A stretch of 64,000 bases of DNA from Gigaspora rosea (GCA_003550325.1 QKWP01000074.1:382182-446181), one strand, 5' to 3'; numbered from the stretch's first letter, positions 22,505 to 33,526 are shown. Notes: generated by a model from the sequence alone, not told the origin. Made by a program: numbers and translations.

Positions 22505-24245
22505 ATGAATACATATAAAGCTACAAAGTTGATTTTTTATTTTGTATTATCTGCTGATTATAGATGCTAGTGAAATGTGGTGAAATGTGGTGAAATATCT
22601 CACACTATTGGTAAAATTGTAGTGAAATGGTGAAATTAGTGAAATTAATTTCACTAGCATTTATACTGCTGACCCATTTTTTTAAAATTTTAATTTTTTT
22701 TTAGACCAAATATACCAATTTTTCGCTATTTTCATCTGGTGTTACCCAATGAAGACCTTAATTTTCTGAATTTTCCAATAGGTCTGACAGAAAAAAACAT
22801 AACTGCTGACCCAATTTTTCGATTCCTTGTTAGGCGAGTAAAAAACTAGCCTTTCATACCCTAGATGCGAAAATTATTCTATTAACTTATAGAATTAAAA
22901 AAAAAACTGACTGAATGACCCATAGTTTCTGATTCCATTAAGGCTACACAAAGTTGAATTTTTTTTAGATTCCAATTATGCCAATTAGATTCAAATTATG
23001 CCAATTATTCAATTTTTGTTTTTTTCACTATTCTCATCCAGTATCACCTGATAGAGACCTTAAATTCCTGAATATATCCTATTGGACTGATAGAAAAAAC
23101 ATGACTATTAATCTAATTTTTGATTCCTTGTTGTACAAAATGAAAAATTAAATCTTGCATAACCTTAGATGTAAACATAGATTTAAAATTTTTACTATGT
23201 ACTGCAAATAGAGCCTTCTTATATTAAAAAAGTTTGGTTGTAATATAAAATAATCTACATACACCCTACCTTAATTGGTTGATTATATAAAAGACTAATT
23301 AACTTGATCTTAGGACTGAGACCACTAAGCTATGTGTGCTTAACATAATCAGAAATTTATATCTTCTCTTAAAAGAAATATTAGTGTCACCAGATTGCCC
23401 AATTAAATTTCTATATTTTGTACAATGTTTATATAAGTAACACCCACATTACAATTAGAAATGGTCTAACTATTTATACCAATTTTTTAATCGCATTATA
23501 ATACTATGTTTTGATTGCTGCTAAGGCCACACAAAGTTAATTTTTCATTTTGCATTACATGAGTTTCAAAATTCCCGGTCGGTCAGTCAGATTTTTTTAT
23601 TTTTTTTTTAATCTATTATAAATTAATAGCCCTATATTGCATCTAAGGCTATATAAAGTTAATATCATGCTTAGTATGACATGGAATCAAAAAATTGAGA
23701 GTTAATAAGCAAATTTTCTATCGACCCTGTCAGATAATTTTGAAAAGCTAATGTCTTTATCAGGTGATACCGTAATAATTTATGGAGAAAAATTAAATAA
23801 CAAAAATAGAATAATTGAAACAATTGGGACTTAAAAAAAAAATTAGAAAAATTGAAAAAATGGGTCAGTGGGTAATGCAAAACAAAAATTTAACTTTACA
23901 TGGCCTAATCTTAAATCCATAACTTAAATCACAATTATAGACTATACAAAGTTGATTTTTTGTTTTGCATTATACACTGAACTATTTTTTTTAATTTTTC
24001 AAAAAAAAGCTTTTTTTTTTAGATTCCAATTATATTTATTCAATTTTTGTTTTTTCTGCTATTCTTATTCAGTATCACCCGATGGTAAACTTCTTTCCAG
24101 AATTGTCCGATAAGACTAATAGAAAAAATATGACTGCTAACCTAATTTTTTAATTCCTTGTTGTGCAAAATAAAAATTAATTTTGCACAACCTTAGATGT
24201 GAACATAATTCTATTACAGTAAATTAAAAAAGCCAACAGACTAAT
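22505..24245. repeat. Cluster of PIF/Harbinger-type MITE copies
   Basis: At least four related copies lie in tandem, about 22510-22916, 22941-23170, 23525-23905 and 23941-24245. Shared blocks are the end G-G-C/T-C/T-A-x-x-CAAAGTTGATTTTT, the internal CCAATTATTCAATTTTTG and GTATCACCTGATAGAGACC, and the far side GATTCCTTGTTGTGCAAAAT. The first copy is interrupted at 22564-22660 by a small inverted repeat (ATGCTAGTGAAAT / ATTTCACTAGCAT) full of GGTGAAAT units. The same family recurs at 30363-30698. Confidence 0.7.
23525..23905. mobile_element. Harbinger-type MITE, TAA target duplication
   Basis: Begins GGCCACACAAAGTTAATTTT and ends TTAACTTTACATGGCC; TAA lies on both sides (23522-23524, 23906-23908). 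A second internal start of the same type, AAGGCTATATAAAGTTAAT, occurs near 23647, giving the same composite plan as the copy at 30363-30698. Three-base TWA duplications with GGCC ends are typical of PIF/Harbinger MITEs. Confidence 0.75.
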
Positions 24246-24406
24246 GTTATCATGTGGTCAACATTTTACACCAGAATTATCATGACGACCCCCATGTGCC
24301 AAACATTTCCATTTTTACTTATATTATATATATCTATTTTTATTTTTTTATTTACTTTTCTATTCTATTCTATATTTAGTTTTCTTTTTGTTTCTATATC
24401 TATATA

Positions 24407-26136
24407 TGGGCCAGTGCAAAAAAATTTGTGCCTCACCAAAAAAAAGTAAGATTACACGATGTTCAAATGTCATGTAACCAGACTTAAAAACCTTAAAATT
24501 TATAAATTTATTAGAATGTAATCAAACATATATGCAGCTAAATTTTTTTGTTTTACAATGATTACTTTACCAATAAAATGAAATGGAGCACCACTAACAG
24601 ACAATGAAAAAGCGATGATAATCAACGTTAACAATTATATTTCTGGATCTCTTACCTTAGGAAATAACCATCAGACGCTTATATTACGCAAGCCGGTTGG
24701 TGAAGTGTTAGGTGTTGCCTACAGAACAGTTAGTAGTATAGTAACAGACTGGAACAAGCGCCAGGATGGTACATTTACACTGCACAAAACCCTTGGGCGC
24801 CCCAAACTCAAATCTGATAAAAACGTTATAATGCTTTTGCAAACAAAAATTCTAAACTCCAACAAAACAGGCGAGCCTGTTTTTACAGTCACTTTATGCC
24901 ATTATCTTTCTGAGCAAGGTTATGTGTTCTCCAAATGGAAGCTTCTTCGAATATTGCATAGCTTGGACTACTATTATGATCAAGAAGAACGAAGAAACAT
25001 TTTTCATTAATCACCAAACAATGTTGCCTTTCGCTATCGTTACCTTCACTTCTGTTTTTCTAATTTAGAAGGCAACAATGATGTTCCACATCGCTCAGAG
25101 GTTTTTTTGGATGAGTCATATTGTCATTTACACCATACTATACGTAATACTTGGGTTCCTCATCAAGGTGTTATTTTAGAACCTGGACATGGCCCGTTGG
25201 TTGTAATTTTTGGTGCAATCATTGTGTTTAGAAATGGTTTCTCCAACCAGATACATGGTGAACTTGTTCTGAATTCAGTTCACATTTGGAACCCAACAAT
25301 TAAAACACCAACAAACAACCGTGGAATAAAAAGGAACAATGCTGATGAATGGAATAATGTTCCTGACATAGTTAAAGATGCCAATATCGCTCCTGACCAA
25401 GTGGATTATCACGAAAATTTCAACGCTGAAATTTTTGAAGATTTTTTTTGAATCTTTGTAAAAATCTTTACGAAAGATATGGGCCAGTAGACATTCACAT
25501 GGACGGGGCAAGCTATCACAAAAAAAGGGTTGAAAATATTCCTACATCAAACACCAAAAAGCAAGAAATAATTAACTGGCTGATTTCTCAGACATTCCTT
25601 TTTCTGATAAATCACGTAGACTGGAGCTTTTGGAACTCATTCCATTGAACAAAGAAAAGGTACCATTTGCTTGTATTGAAATAGCAAAACAATATCAGCA
25701 TAAGGTTTGTTTTACACCTATCTATTATTGTGAACTTCAGCTGATTGAAGGTGTTTGGTCGGGCGTAAAAGGTAAAGTTGCAAATACGAGTCCACATCCA
25801 AACCTTTTATCTGTTCAAAATACGCTTCTAAATGCATTTAAGGAAAAATTAATAAGCAAGTTGTTGTTGGACTTTGGCAAAAAGCACTTAAAAACACAAA
25901 GGAGTATTTTGAGTCTAATGAAGATGTGCAATTAATCAATGAGGAATTTGATGACTATAACGATTCTGATAACGACAAATAGTTTGGGCCTAAAATTTTT
26001 TTATTTTTTCGAATATGTACTGTTACGATTTAAAAAAAATTTTTTCTTTACTTAATAAAAAAATTTTTTTCTTTACTTAATAAAAAAATTTTTTATGGCC
26101 ATCTTTCTGAGGCGCAAATCTTTTTGCACCAGCCTA
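24407..26136 (+). mobile_element. Tc1/mariner-superfamily transposon with decayed transposase
   Basis: The ends TGGGCCAGTGCAAAAAAATT and its inverted partner TTTTTGCACCAGCCTA are flanked by TA (24405-24406, 26137-26138). One transposase coding region fills the centre. The termini are related to those of the element at 18696-19688, which could have been mobilised by this enzyme (inference). Confidence 0.85.
24582..25982 (+). pseudogene. Tc1/IS630-type DDE transposase, broken
   Basis: A helix-turn-helix-like N-terminal part is visible (LTDNEKAMIINV, then GVAYRTVSSIVTDWNKR and GRPKL), followed by the RNase-H-fold catalytic part: VFLDESYCHLHH (first Asp), DIHMDGASYHKKR (second Asp) and YYCELQLIEGVW, the family's third motif ending in Glu. 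The C-terminus is acidic (INEEFDDYNDSDNDK). Defects: TAA at 25008-25010, frame changes near 25445, 25585-25630 and 25880, and no ATG before 24615 because TGA 24579-24581 precedes the first homologous residues. About 465 codons in total, somewhat longer than classic Tc1 (about 340). It would cut and rejoin the element ends at TA. Confidence 0.85.
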
Positions 26137-26242
26137 TACATTATAAATTTTTATAATTAACCCTTTAGCTATTGTCATAGATAGATATTTTGATTTAGTC
26201 GAACCTTCCTAGATAGTTAATTTTTGTTACTATAACCAGATA

Positions 26243-26509
26243 TTGGCCACATTGTATGATGATCCCTCATTTGACCCTGACCTATATACAAGATTTGAAC
26301 ATAATACTAGATTATACTATTTAGAATTTTTCAATAGTGCCTTATCACCCTTTTCTTTATCTTCTGATATTTGTACCTCTGTTCTTTGTGAAATAAGGAT
26401 GTCAGCCCAACAAAGTGCTATTAATGAGTATGGATCGAATAAGGAAATTTGTATTCTTATTTGTCTTACAAAGAAGACAAACGTAAAGCATTCGATTATT
26501 TTAAAATGA
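26243..26509 (+). CDS. Unrecognised open reading frame (88 codons), possibly an exon remnant
   Basis: Open frame without an upstream ATG (it opens at a TTG preceded by ACCAG, a possible splice acceptor). It reads LYDDPSFDPDLYTRFEHN and continues with a mixed composition that looks more protein-like than the surrounding AT-rich DNA. Just downstream in another frame KEDKRKAFDYFKMKYYK (about 26470-26520) is faintly reminiscent of Sel1-type repeats. No confident family; probably a decayed exon. Confidence 0.25.
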   Translation: MATLYDDPSFDPDLYTRFEHNTRLYYLEFFNSALSPFSLSSDICTSVLCEIRMSAQQSAINEYGSNKEICILICLTKKTNVKHSIILK

Positions 26510-27449
26510 AGTATTACAAAACGGATATAACTTCAATAAGGAATTGTTTCATAAAGGTTGAAGAGAACTTTCATTGGTGTAAGATGGATTAAAGCTTAGT
26601 AATTTCAGATGGACGTTGACCTGATAGACATATCAGGGAAATTCTAAGTAATTCACATATATATAAACCCAATGTATTCACCTTCTATGTAACTTCAGAT
26701 CTTTGGTCTTTTGTTAATCCCTTACTATAATAAAGATTATAGTATTGTTTATATGCTTAGTGCAGAAGTGTTTTGCTATTGTATTTGTCTTTTGTTATTT
26801 TTCTTGTATTTCGAATCACTATATTTATCAATCCGACCCTATATATCTTATATTTGTTTACCATCTCTGACCTATCTCAGCACTTACTATACATGAGGAC
26901 GAAAGCATTTCGGGTTCTAAAACCCGAAATTAAAATTTGAAAACGAAATTGTTTTTGACCTATTTTACTTGAAAGACAAAATTATTTGATGCTTTTTTTG
27001 AATAGACGAAATTATAAGGAACATATCTATATAAATTTTATTTGCTCTTCCTTATAAAAATTTTTAATTTTCTCTAATGAAGACGAAATAGGCCTTTTTC
27101 AAAAATCAATTTCAGTACCATCACTAGCACTCATACAACTGATGCTCTTCCAAATCGGATAGTAATACTGACCTATTCCATATAATGCAAAACGAATAAT
27201 CAACTTTGCGTGGTCTAATGCAAAATGAAAAATCAAAATTGCATGGTCTACTAGTAATCATAAATTAGTACTTTGCCAATGTTGAATTTTCTTATTCAAT
27301 GTAATGATTATGAAAATGTGTGAAATAGTCTAATTGGTGTTTATTAAGCTTAAAAAATTTAATATATGAACTAGTAGAAATGCCTTTACAGAAACTATTA
27401 TTTGGAAAACTCAATCTCTTATGACTTAATATGATGATATTACGGCATG
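26510..27449. other. No intact gene; hairpin and MITE fragments
   Basis: A small hairpin ATTTCGGGTTCTAAAACCCGAAAT lies near 26909-26932. At about 27187-27250 two inverted Harbinger-type ends (ATCAACTTTGCGTGG and ATCAAAATTGCATGG) sit side by side, remnants of the MITE family seen at 22.5-24.2 kb. Otherwise AT-rich. Confidence 0.4.
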
Positions 27450-27457
27450 CATGGCAT

Positions 27458-27868
27458 CAGTGTATAAAATTCATGTGCACTATGTGTATTTTTTAATTTT
27501 GTTTAGTGAGACCAATTTTTTAAATTAGATATATATTAGTATATAAAATATCAAGAAAATATATACATGTTTCATGTAAAAAAATTTATTTATACATATC
27601 ATAAAAGTTAATGCATTATCTTTAATCTAAGCTCAAAATTTTTGTGCACAAAATTGTACACTATTATATAGTGCACGATTTTGCACAAAAATTTTGATTA
27701 AAGATAATGCATTAAAACTTTTATGATATGTACAAAAAAATTTTTTTACATGAAACATGTATATATTTTCTTAATATTTTATATACTAATATATATCTAA
27801 TTTAAAAAATTGGACTCACTAAACAAAATTAAAAAACTACACATAGTGCACATGAATTTTATACACTG
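27458..27868. mobile_element. hAT-type foldback element, 411 bp, near-perfect palindrome
   Basis: The ends CAGTGTATAAAATTCATGTG and CATGAATTTTATACACTG are inverted, and the two arms of about 200 bases pair almost throughout to a centre near 27664 (ATAGTGCACGATTTTG). Flanks CATGGCAT and CATGTCAT match 7 of 8. The whole element would fold into one long hairpin. It lies only about a dozen bases from the Sel1 pseudogene. Confidence 0.75.
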
Positions 27869-28101
27869 CATGTCATATTTCGAAAAACCTATTCATGAAT
27901 TAGTGGCTGAAACAATAATGAATAGATTTTTTTAATAATGCAAGTATTGCATCCATTTATTATCAAAAATTTGCAATGTAAGTACTGTTTATAATAACCT
28001 TGGATATTGTTATCAACATGGTGTAGGTGACGAAAAGGATGAACATAAGTCATAGATTTCCTTACCAAAAATCTTCAAGGATGAGGAATACTAGTGCAAT
28101 T

Positions 28102-29845
28102 AGGACCCCGGACAATTATATTTAATCTGGTATGTATGAAATGAGGTAAATTTTTTAAAAAAAATTTAAAAGGTGGTATGTAAAAAATGAGTTTTTTAGA
28201 AAAATGTGGGGGGTAAAATGAGGTAAATAAAAAAATAGTGGTAGGATGTTTTATAGGTAAATTTTTACAATTTTTAAGGTAGTATGATATAATGAGGTAA
28301 ATTATTATACTATTATAGAATGTAGTGCTCCTAGGTCCGGTCCGGGATCAGACCAGACTCTGATAATTTCAGACTTCAGACCAGACTATGAGTCCAGTCC
28401 GGGTCTGGTCCGAAGTCTGCAGACTGGTCTGAGTCCGAATATATTTATATGTATTTTTTGGCGCTGAACAAGTTTACTTAGTGCATTTTGTTAGAATAAA
28501 TTAGTAAAATTTTATGAATCATAAGATTTTATAGAATTTTATTAATAAAATTTTATAAAATCTTATAATTCACAAATATTTATTAATTAATTCTAACAAA
28601 ACGCACTAAGTAAACTTGTTCAGCACCTAAACATGCATCAAACCGGCTGTTTTGTTTTTATTTTACTTGTAATTTAGAGATTTGATGTACAATTTTGGAT
28701 TTTTGATCAAAAAGACAAATTTTAACATCTTATCTCCAAATTTCAAGTAAAATAAAAATAACTCTGCCAATTTAATGAATTTTTAGGTGCTGAACAAGTT
28801 TACTTAGTGCATTAAGTTAGAAATAATTAGTAAAATTTTGTGAATAATAAGATTTTATAGAATTTTATTAGTAAAATTCTATAAATTCTTAAAAATTCAC
28901 AAATTTTTATTAATTAATTCTAACAAAATGCACTAAGTAAACTTTTTTTCAGCACCTAAAAATACATTAAATCGGCAGGGTTGTTTTTATTTTACTTGAA
29001 ATTTGGAGAAAAGATGCATAATTTTGTATTTTTGATCAAAAAAGTCAAATTTAAGCATCTTTTCTCCAAATTTCAAGTAAAATAAAAACAACCCTGCCGA
29101 TTTAATGTATTTTTAGGTGCTGAACAAGTTTACTTAGTGCATTTTGTTAGAAGTAATTAGTAAAATTTTATGAATTATAAGATTTTGTAGAATTTTATTA
29201 ATAAATTTCTATAAAATCTTATTATTCACAAATTTTTACTAATTAATTCTAACAAAATGCACTAAGTAAACTTGTTCAGCACCTAAAAATACATTAAATT
29301 GGCAGGGTTGTTTTTGTTTTACTTGAAATTTGGAGAAAAGATGCTTAAATTTGACTTTTTTGATCAAAAATCCAAAATTATGCATCTTTTCTCCAAATTT
29401 CAAGTAAAAAAAAAACAACCCTGCCGATTTAATGTATTTTCAGGTGCTGAACAAGTTTACTTAGTGCATTTTGTTAGAATTAATTAATAAAAATTTGTGT
29501 ATTTTAAGAATTTATAGAATTTTACTAATAAAATTCTATAAAATCTTATGATTCACAAAATTTTACTAATTATTTCTAACTTATTTATTTTACTTGAAAT
29601 TTTGAGCATTAAGATTATTCTAATAAATTATCACTTTATAAAATTTAAAATTTATCTTAATTTGGTCAAGCTATAGAAAATAAAAAATTTTTTGTATCTG
29701 GTAGGTAAAAGTTTAGGTAAATTTTAGAATTTTTATATGTAGTATGTATAAAAGTGGGTATAAAATCTAAAAATTTTTGGGGTAGATTTTTTCAAATCTT
29801 ATAATTGGATTGCATACCACATTATATATAATTGTCCGGGGTCCT
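28102..29845. mobile_element. AGGACCCC-ended composite element, 1744 bp, 8-bp duplication
   Basis: Begins AGGACCCCGGACAATTATAT and ends ATAATTGTCCGGGGTCCT. Flanks GTGCAATT (28094-28101) and GTGTAATT (29846-29853) match 7 of 8. It inserted into a Sel1-repeat gene, whose reading resumes on the far side. The terminal bases match the smaller MITEs at 6989-7159 and 42694-42873. Inside are a GGTCCGG-rich patch (28331-28440) and the tandem palindrome array at 28461-29585. No transposase is present. Confidence 0.75.
28461..29585. repeat. Tandem array of alternating palindromes, period about 328 bp
   Basis: The phrase GCTGAACAAGTTTACTTAGT starts near 28463, 28789, 29119 and 29446, so units repeat every 326-330 bases (three full and one partial). 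Each unit holds two palindromes. A: the AACAAGTTTACTTAGTGCA block and its inverse around an AT-rich stem. B: CAAATTTCAAGTAAAATAAA and its inverse around TTTTTGATCAAAAA. Adjacent units differ at scattered positions. No ORF. Related but diverged modules occur at 43714-44100 and 45985-46620. Confidence 0.8.
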
Positions 29846-30037
29846 GTGTAATTTATACTTTGAATATTGCTATCTATATGGAATAGGAGTTGAAAAAGAT
29901 GAACATAAGCATTCAATCTTTATCAAAAGTCTGCTGAAATGGGAAATTCTAGTAGAATAAATAACCTTGAAATTGAAATAGGAGTTGAAATGAATGAGTA
30001 TATAGTATTTATTTGTTATCAAAAATCTGTAGAGTGG

Positions 30038-31000
30038 TCATCGAGAAAACTTTGCTCAAATTTTAAACAAAATCTGTATCGTCTATCAATAGCTTTTTAA
30101 AACACTGGCTGACGTTTTCTTGACAACACTTAATCAAATTCGATGGAATCGTTTTTTTTTTTATTTTAATTCTATGGACGTGTAGATTGAAATAAAAAAA
30201 ATTCATTGAATTTTATCAGGTTTTGTTGAGAAATATCGTTCAATGTTTTAAAAAATTTAGGCAAGATATTTTTTCAAAATTTTTAACAAAGTTTTCTCGA
30301 TAACCACCTGATAAAATTCAATGAAAATTTTTTATCTCAATTCTACACATTCGTAGAATTAAGGCCACGCAAAATTAATTTTTCGTTTTGGTGTTCCAAA
30401 ATTTTAGTCGGCGGGTCGGATTTCTTTTTTTTTTTATCTACTGTAATTAATATGCCCATGTTCACATCTAAGGCCATGCAAAGTTAATTTTTCGGTTTGT
30501 ATGACATGGAATCAGGAGATTTTGGATTTTTTTTCAGATCTATCGGGTAATTCCGCAAAATTAAGGTCACCATCGGACGATACCGGAGAAAAATTAAACA
30601 GCAAAAACGGAATAATTAGTACAATTGAAATTTAAAAAAAATTTTTTTGAAAAATTGGGTCGGCGGGTTATGCAAAACGAAACTTGACTTTGCTGGCCTA
30701 AAATAAGAAAAAACATTTTCATCGAATTTGATCAAGCGTTTGTCAAGATTGTCAAGAAATCTTCGTTCATGGCTTTAAAAAATTTAAAAGTCTTTAAAAA
30801 AATAATTATAGACGATATAAATTTTATTTAAACTTTTAAGCAAAATTTTTTCAATGAAAACTAAATCAAATTTGATATTTTTTTTTATTCAGATTCTAAA
30901 TGTTATATAATTAAAATAAAAACTTTTTTGTCAAATTTGGTTAGGCGGCTATCGATAAAACCTCGTTAAAATTTTTTTCAAAAAAAAAGAATTTGTTACG
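30038..31000. repeat. Foldback repeat region carrying a Harbinger MITE
   Basis: CGAGAAAACTTTGCTCAAATTT near 30049, its inverse AAAGTTTTCTCGATAACC near 30290, and two more related blocks near 30833 and 30949 show an old multi-arm foldback repeat. The MITE at 30363-30698 interrupts it. Confidence 0.5.
30363..30698. mobile_element. Harbinger-type composite MITE, TAA target duplication
   Basis: Begins GGCCACGCAAAATTAATTTT and ends AACTTGACTTTGCTGGCC; TAA on both sides (30360-30362, 30699-30701). A second start, AAGGCCATGCAAAGTTAAT, lies at about 30471, so the right 230 bases form a shorter nested version. Better preserved, with more CpG, than the copies at 22.5-24.2 kb. Confidence 0.75.
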
Positions 31001-31070
31001 TGAATGCCAATTTGATTGACGGAACATACTTACATAATCCCTGGAACATTACGTAAGCTGTTAGGTGCAC

Positions 31071-31292
31071 CGGGGTCTTTAAACTGGGTTTATCAAATTT
31101 AACAATTGGCTGATTTTAACCCGAATCAGGCCAACAAAGCAAAACAAGCGAAAAAAGAAATGGTAGTCTAAGCCCACCTTGGTGCATTAACAAAATGTCG
31201 GGGAGGTGATTTTACCTATAATACTATCCCTAATCCTAATTTTAACGAAAAACTAAATGTCATGTGATCTACACTGCACGGCTTTAAAGCCC
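31071..31292. repeat. MULE-like MITE copy (diverged)
   Basis: Inverted ends near GGGGTCTTTAAACTGGG and CGGCTTTAAAGCCCC. The interior contains AAAATGTCGGGGAGGTGATT and TTTACCTATAATA followed by CCCTAATCCTAA, the same order as at 33241-33526 and 52577-52855. Confidence 0.5.
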
Positions 31293-31794
31293 CAAATAGG
31301 CAAAAGCACGTATTACAATTTTAAGATGATACGTTAAAGTTCGAGGAATGATCTGCGTAAATCAGGTTCATGTAAATTTGCATACATCAGTCGATATTTA
31401 TGGACAAAAAAGATATACGCTAAGTTAAACGGAACTGATGCGTGTATTGGGTTAGTTGTTTGATACAATTTATGCAGTGTGTCAATTATTATAATACGAC
31501 AGCGTAGTTTCAAACTGTGCTTACAAATCATTAACCATAATGATTTGTAAGCACAGTCTATTACATATCGCTACGGTGATAAATATAAAATCTTCAAAAA
31601 ATGTAATGTCACTCAAATTTAGAGTAAATTTATTCATCGCTTCATGCGATGCGCCTTATATGTCGCTCTCTCAATCAAATTTCAAGATCAGGTATAACGA
31701 TATACGATCAAAATTCTAACAAAAAACTATAACCCCTCCCCCCCCCCCCCCCTTTCGCCCATACACACAATCTATACCCCACCCTAACTCTAAC

Positions 31795-32547
31795 CAGGAA
31801 CCCGGAAAATTTTGTTTGGAAATTGCAAAAATTTATTTGGACGTTGGCCAATATTTGGATAAAATTTGGATAAAATCTTCGAATATTTGGAATTATTTGG
31901 ATTATTTTTTATTAAAAAAGCTCTGTTGACAGATCAAAAAACATGATCCTGTATAACCATAACTAGTGAAGAATTTTCCAATTCTGAAATTTCGTAGAAA
32001 ATTTATCAAAATTTATTATTTGCGTAACTGTGGTACGTCTGTCGGCTTCAATTCATGCTTAGATAATGTTTAGTAGGAATTTTTTTTTTTGTTCGTGTGT
32101 TTAAAAAAAAAATACTATACTGTGTAATACTTTGCGAGAGAACTGGCAAATTATAAGTTAAACTTGATGAGCATAGTGTTTCGACCCTAAATCCGAAATC
32201 GTTCAATCCAGACAAATTCAGATATCAAGGCTAGAGATTTTTACTAGGATTGGTCAAAGAATTTAAATTATGGACCTAAGGATATATCCAAAGTAAGCTT
32301 TATACATAATCTTATGCCCGATTCAATCCGAATTTATCCGGATGGCCTGTCAAAATTAGGATCGAAACACTAGATGGACTATCCGAGATATGTAGCACAT
32401 TTTTATTGTCTGTATTTTTATTGGTCAGAGATCACATGTATACCGGAAAATTGGTAAAAAATTTGGAAAAAAATTGTAAAATTTGGAAATATCAAAATTT
32501 GGCGGAATAATTCGGGAAAATGTATTTCAAAATTTTCCGGGTCCCTG
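31795..32547. mobile_element. hAT-like element (CAGGAACCCGG ends) nested in 31627-32657
   Basis: The ends CAGGAACCCGGAAAATTTTG and CAAAATTTTCCGGGTCCCTG are inverted with two mismatches. Flanks ACTCTAAC and AACCTAAC match 6 of 8. Subterminal ATTTGGA repeats follow. No ORF. Confidence 0.55.
32174..32372. mobile_element. Small TAGTGTTTCGA-ended MITE nested inside the hAT-like element
   Basis: The ends TAGTGTTTCGACCCTAA and TTAGGATCGAAACACTA are inverted over 199 bases. Interior blocks (AATCCGAAAT, AATCCGAATTTATCCGGAT) hint at further symmetry. Flanks match only partly (GATGAGCA / GATGGACT). Confidence 0.5.
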
Positions 32548-32657
32548 AACCTAACCAATGAAAAAAACGTGTTATTTTAATTGCTTTGATTTTAGGTTAC
32601 ACCTGATTTTATGATCTGCGGCAGGTGCGACAACATCGCACATGCGATGTATAAATT

Positions 32658-33022
32658 ATTTCACTAATATAATATGTAGCAAAAAATAATTCCAATTAAA
32701 TTCTTTTACATAAACTAAAAAAATTATATATCATAAAAATAAATGAAATGCGTCATAAAATAATTGTGCTATTTTTGAATTTGCATGGTAAAAAGGTAAA
32801 TTTAAGATCGGACATACTATACATTCTAGATCGTTCAACATAATTATATATTTCATGCCCATTGTGGCTGCATATGCCTGATGTTTTTTCCCCTGTCTCT
32901 CATTTCCGTATTTGTATAATTCTTTGTCAATTGTATCGCCATAGCCATGTTAGTCTTACCTTTCTCGTATTAAGCATTATTTTATATTCTCAGTGGCTTA
33001 ACCATGTGAATTTGAAACCCAC
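32658..33022. other. No gene seen
   Basis: AT-rich on the left; a more complex stretch at 32850-33020 has open frames but no recognisable product and ends at the border of the next element. Confidence 0.4.
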
Positions 33023-33240
33023 CAGGGGTCTAGACACTTTTGCAGTAACGTGACGTGGCGCATGAGAATTAACCAATCGGAGAACATAGAATTTGATCGT
33101 CCCGGATCAGCCCGACATCAAAACAAAACACGTGAACAAGAAGAAAAAAGAGAAAAGAGCGAAAATACTCGAAAACTAGTATTTAAATCGGCATTAAAAA
33201 CCACATAAAAATGTCCGGAACGCGATTTTACATATAAATA

Positions 33241-33526
33241 GGGGGTCGTTCAAAGCGTTGTGCAATCACGTGATATAAGGCCAATCAAATTGTTTGTTTT
33301 GATCGACACGGATCAGCCCGACGAAGAAAAAAAGAAGAAAAAAACGAGAAAACGAAGAATACAAGAAAACTAATGCCTAAACCTATATTGATGCACTAAT
33401 AAAAAATGTCGGGAAGGTAATTTTACCTATAAAACATGCCCTAACCCTAACCCCGAACTAACCCTTACCCTAACTTTAACTAAATAGTCAAAAGCATAAG
33501 ATGCACAACGCTTTAAACGTTCCCTA
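33241..33526. repeat. MULE-like MITE with CCCTAACCCTAA tract
   Basis: Inverted ends GGGGTCGTTCAAAGCGTTGT and ACAACGCTTTAAACGTTCCC. Interior AAAAATGTCGGGAAGGTAAT and TTTTACCTATAAAA are followed by CCCTAACCCTAACCCC, which resembles a telomere repeat but occupies the same internal place in sister copies. No target duplication fixed. Confidence 0.55.

Larger units (their letters stand above)
27882..30037 (+). pseudogene. Sel1-repeat protein gene relic, split by a 1.74-kb element
   Basis: Left part: EKPIHELVAETIMNRFF (27882-27932), then YNNLGYCYQHGVGDEKDEHK (27990-28049). Right part, after the element at 28102-29845: FEYCYLYGIGVEKDEHK, then after a frame change AFNLYQKSAEMGNSSRINNL, a further degenerate unit and YQKS near 30025. 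The consensus NLGYCYxxGxGxxKDExKAFxxYQKSAEMG is that of Sel1-like repeats, alpha-helical pairs used as protein scaffolds and strongly expanded in Glomeromycotina, often attached to protein kinases. Only two to four repeats remain, with stops and frameshifts, so this is a relic; no kinase part is seen. Confidence 0.7.
31627..32657. repeat. Inverted-repeat element (ATGCGATG ends) with nested insertions
   Basis: The left end TTTATTCATCGCTTCATGCGATGCGCC is inverted at the right as ATCGCACATGCGATGTATAAATT, each followed inward by an AAATCAGGTGTAAC-like block. The element holds a 753-base insertion (31795-32547). Boundaries approximate. Confidence 0.45.

Noticed and set aside
28461-29585. Coding repeats (for example the 62-codon frame at 29299)
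   Set aside because: The frame crosses both palindromes and is not preserved between array units.
33425-33480. CCCTAACCCTAACC as a telomere end
   Set aside because: It is short and lies inside a MITE whose sister copies at 31.2 and 52.8 kb carry a similar tract in the same place.
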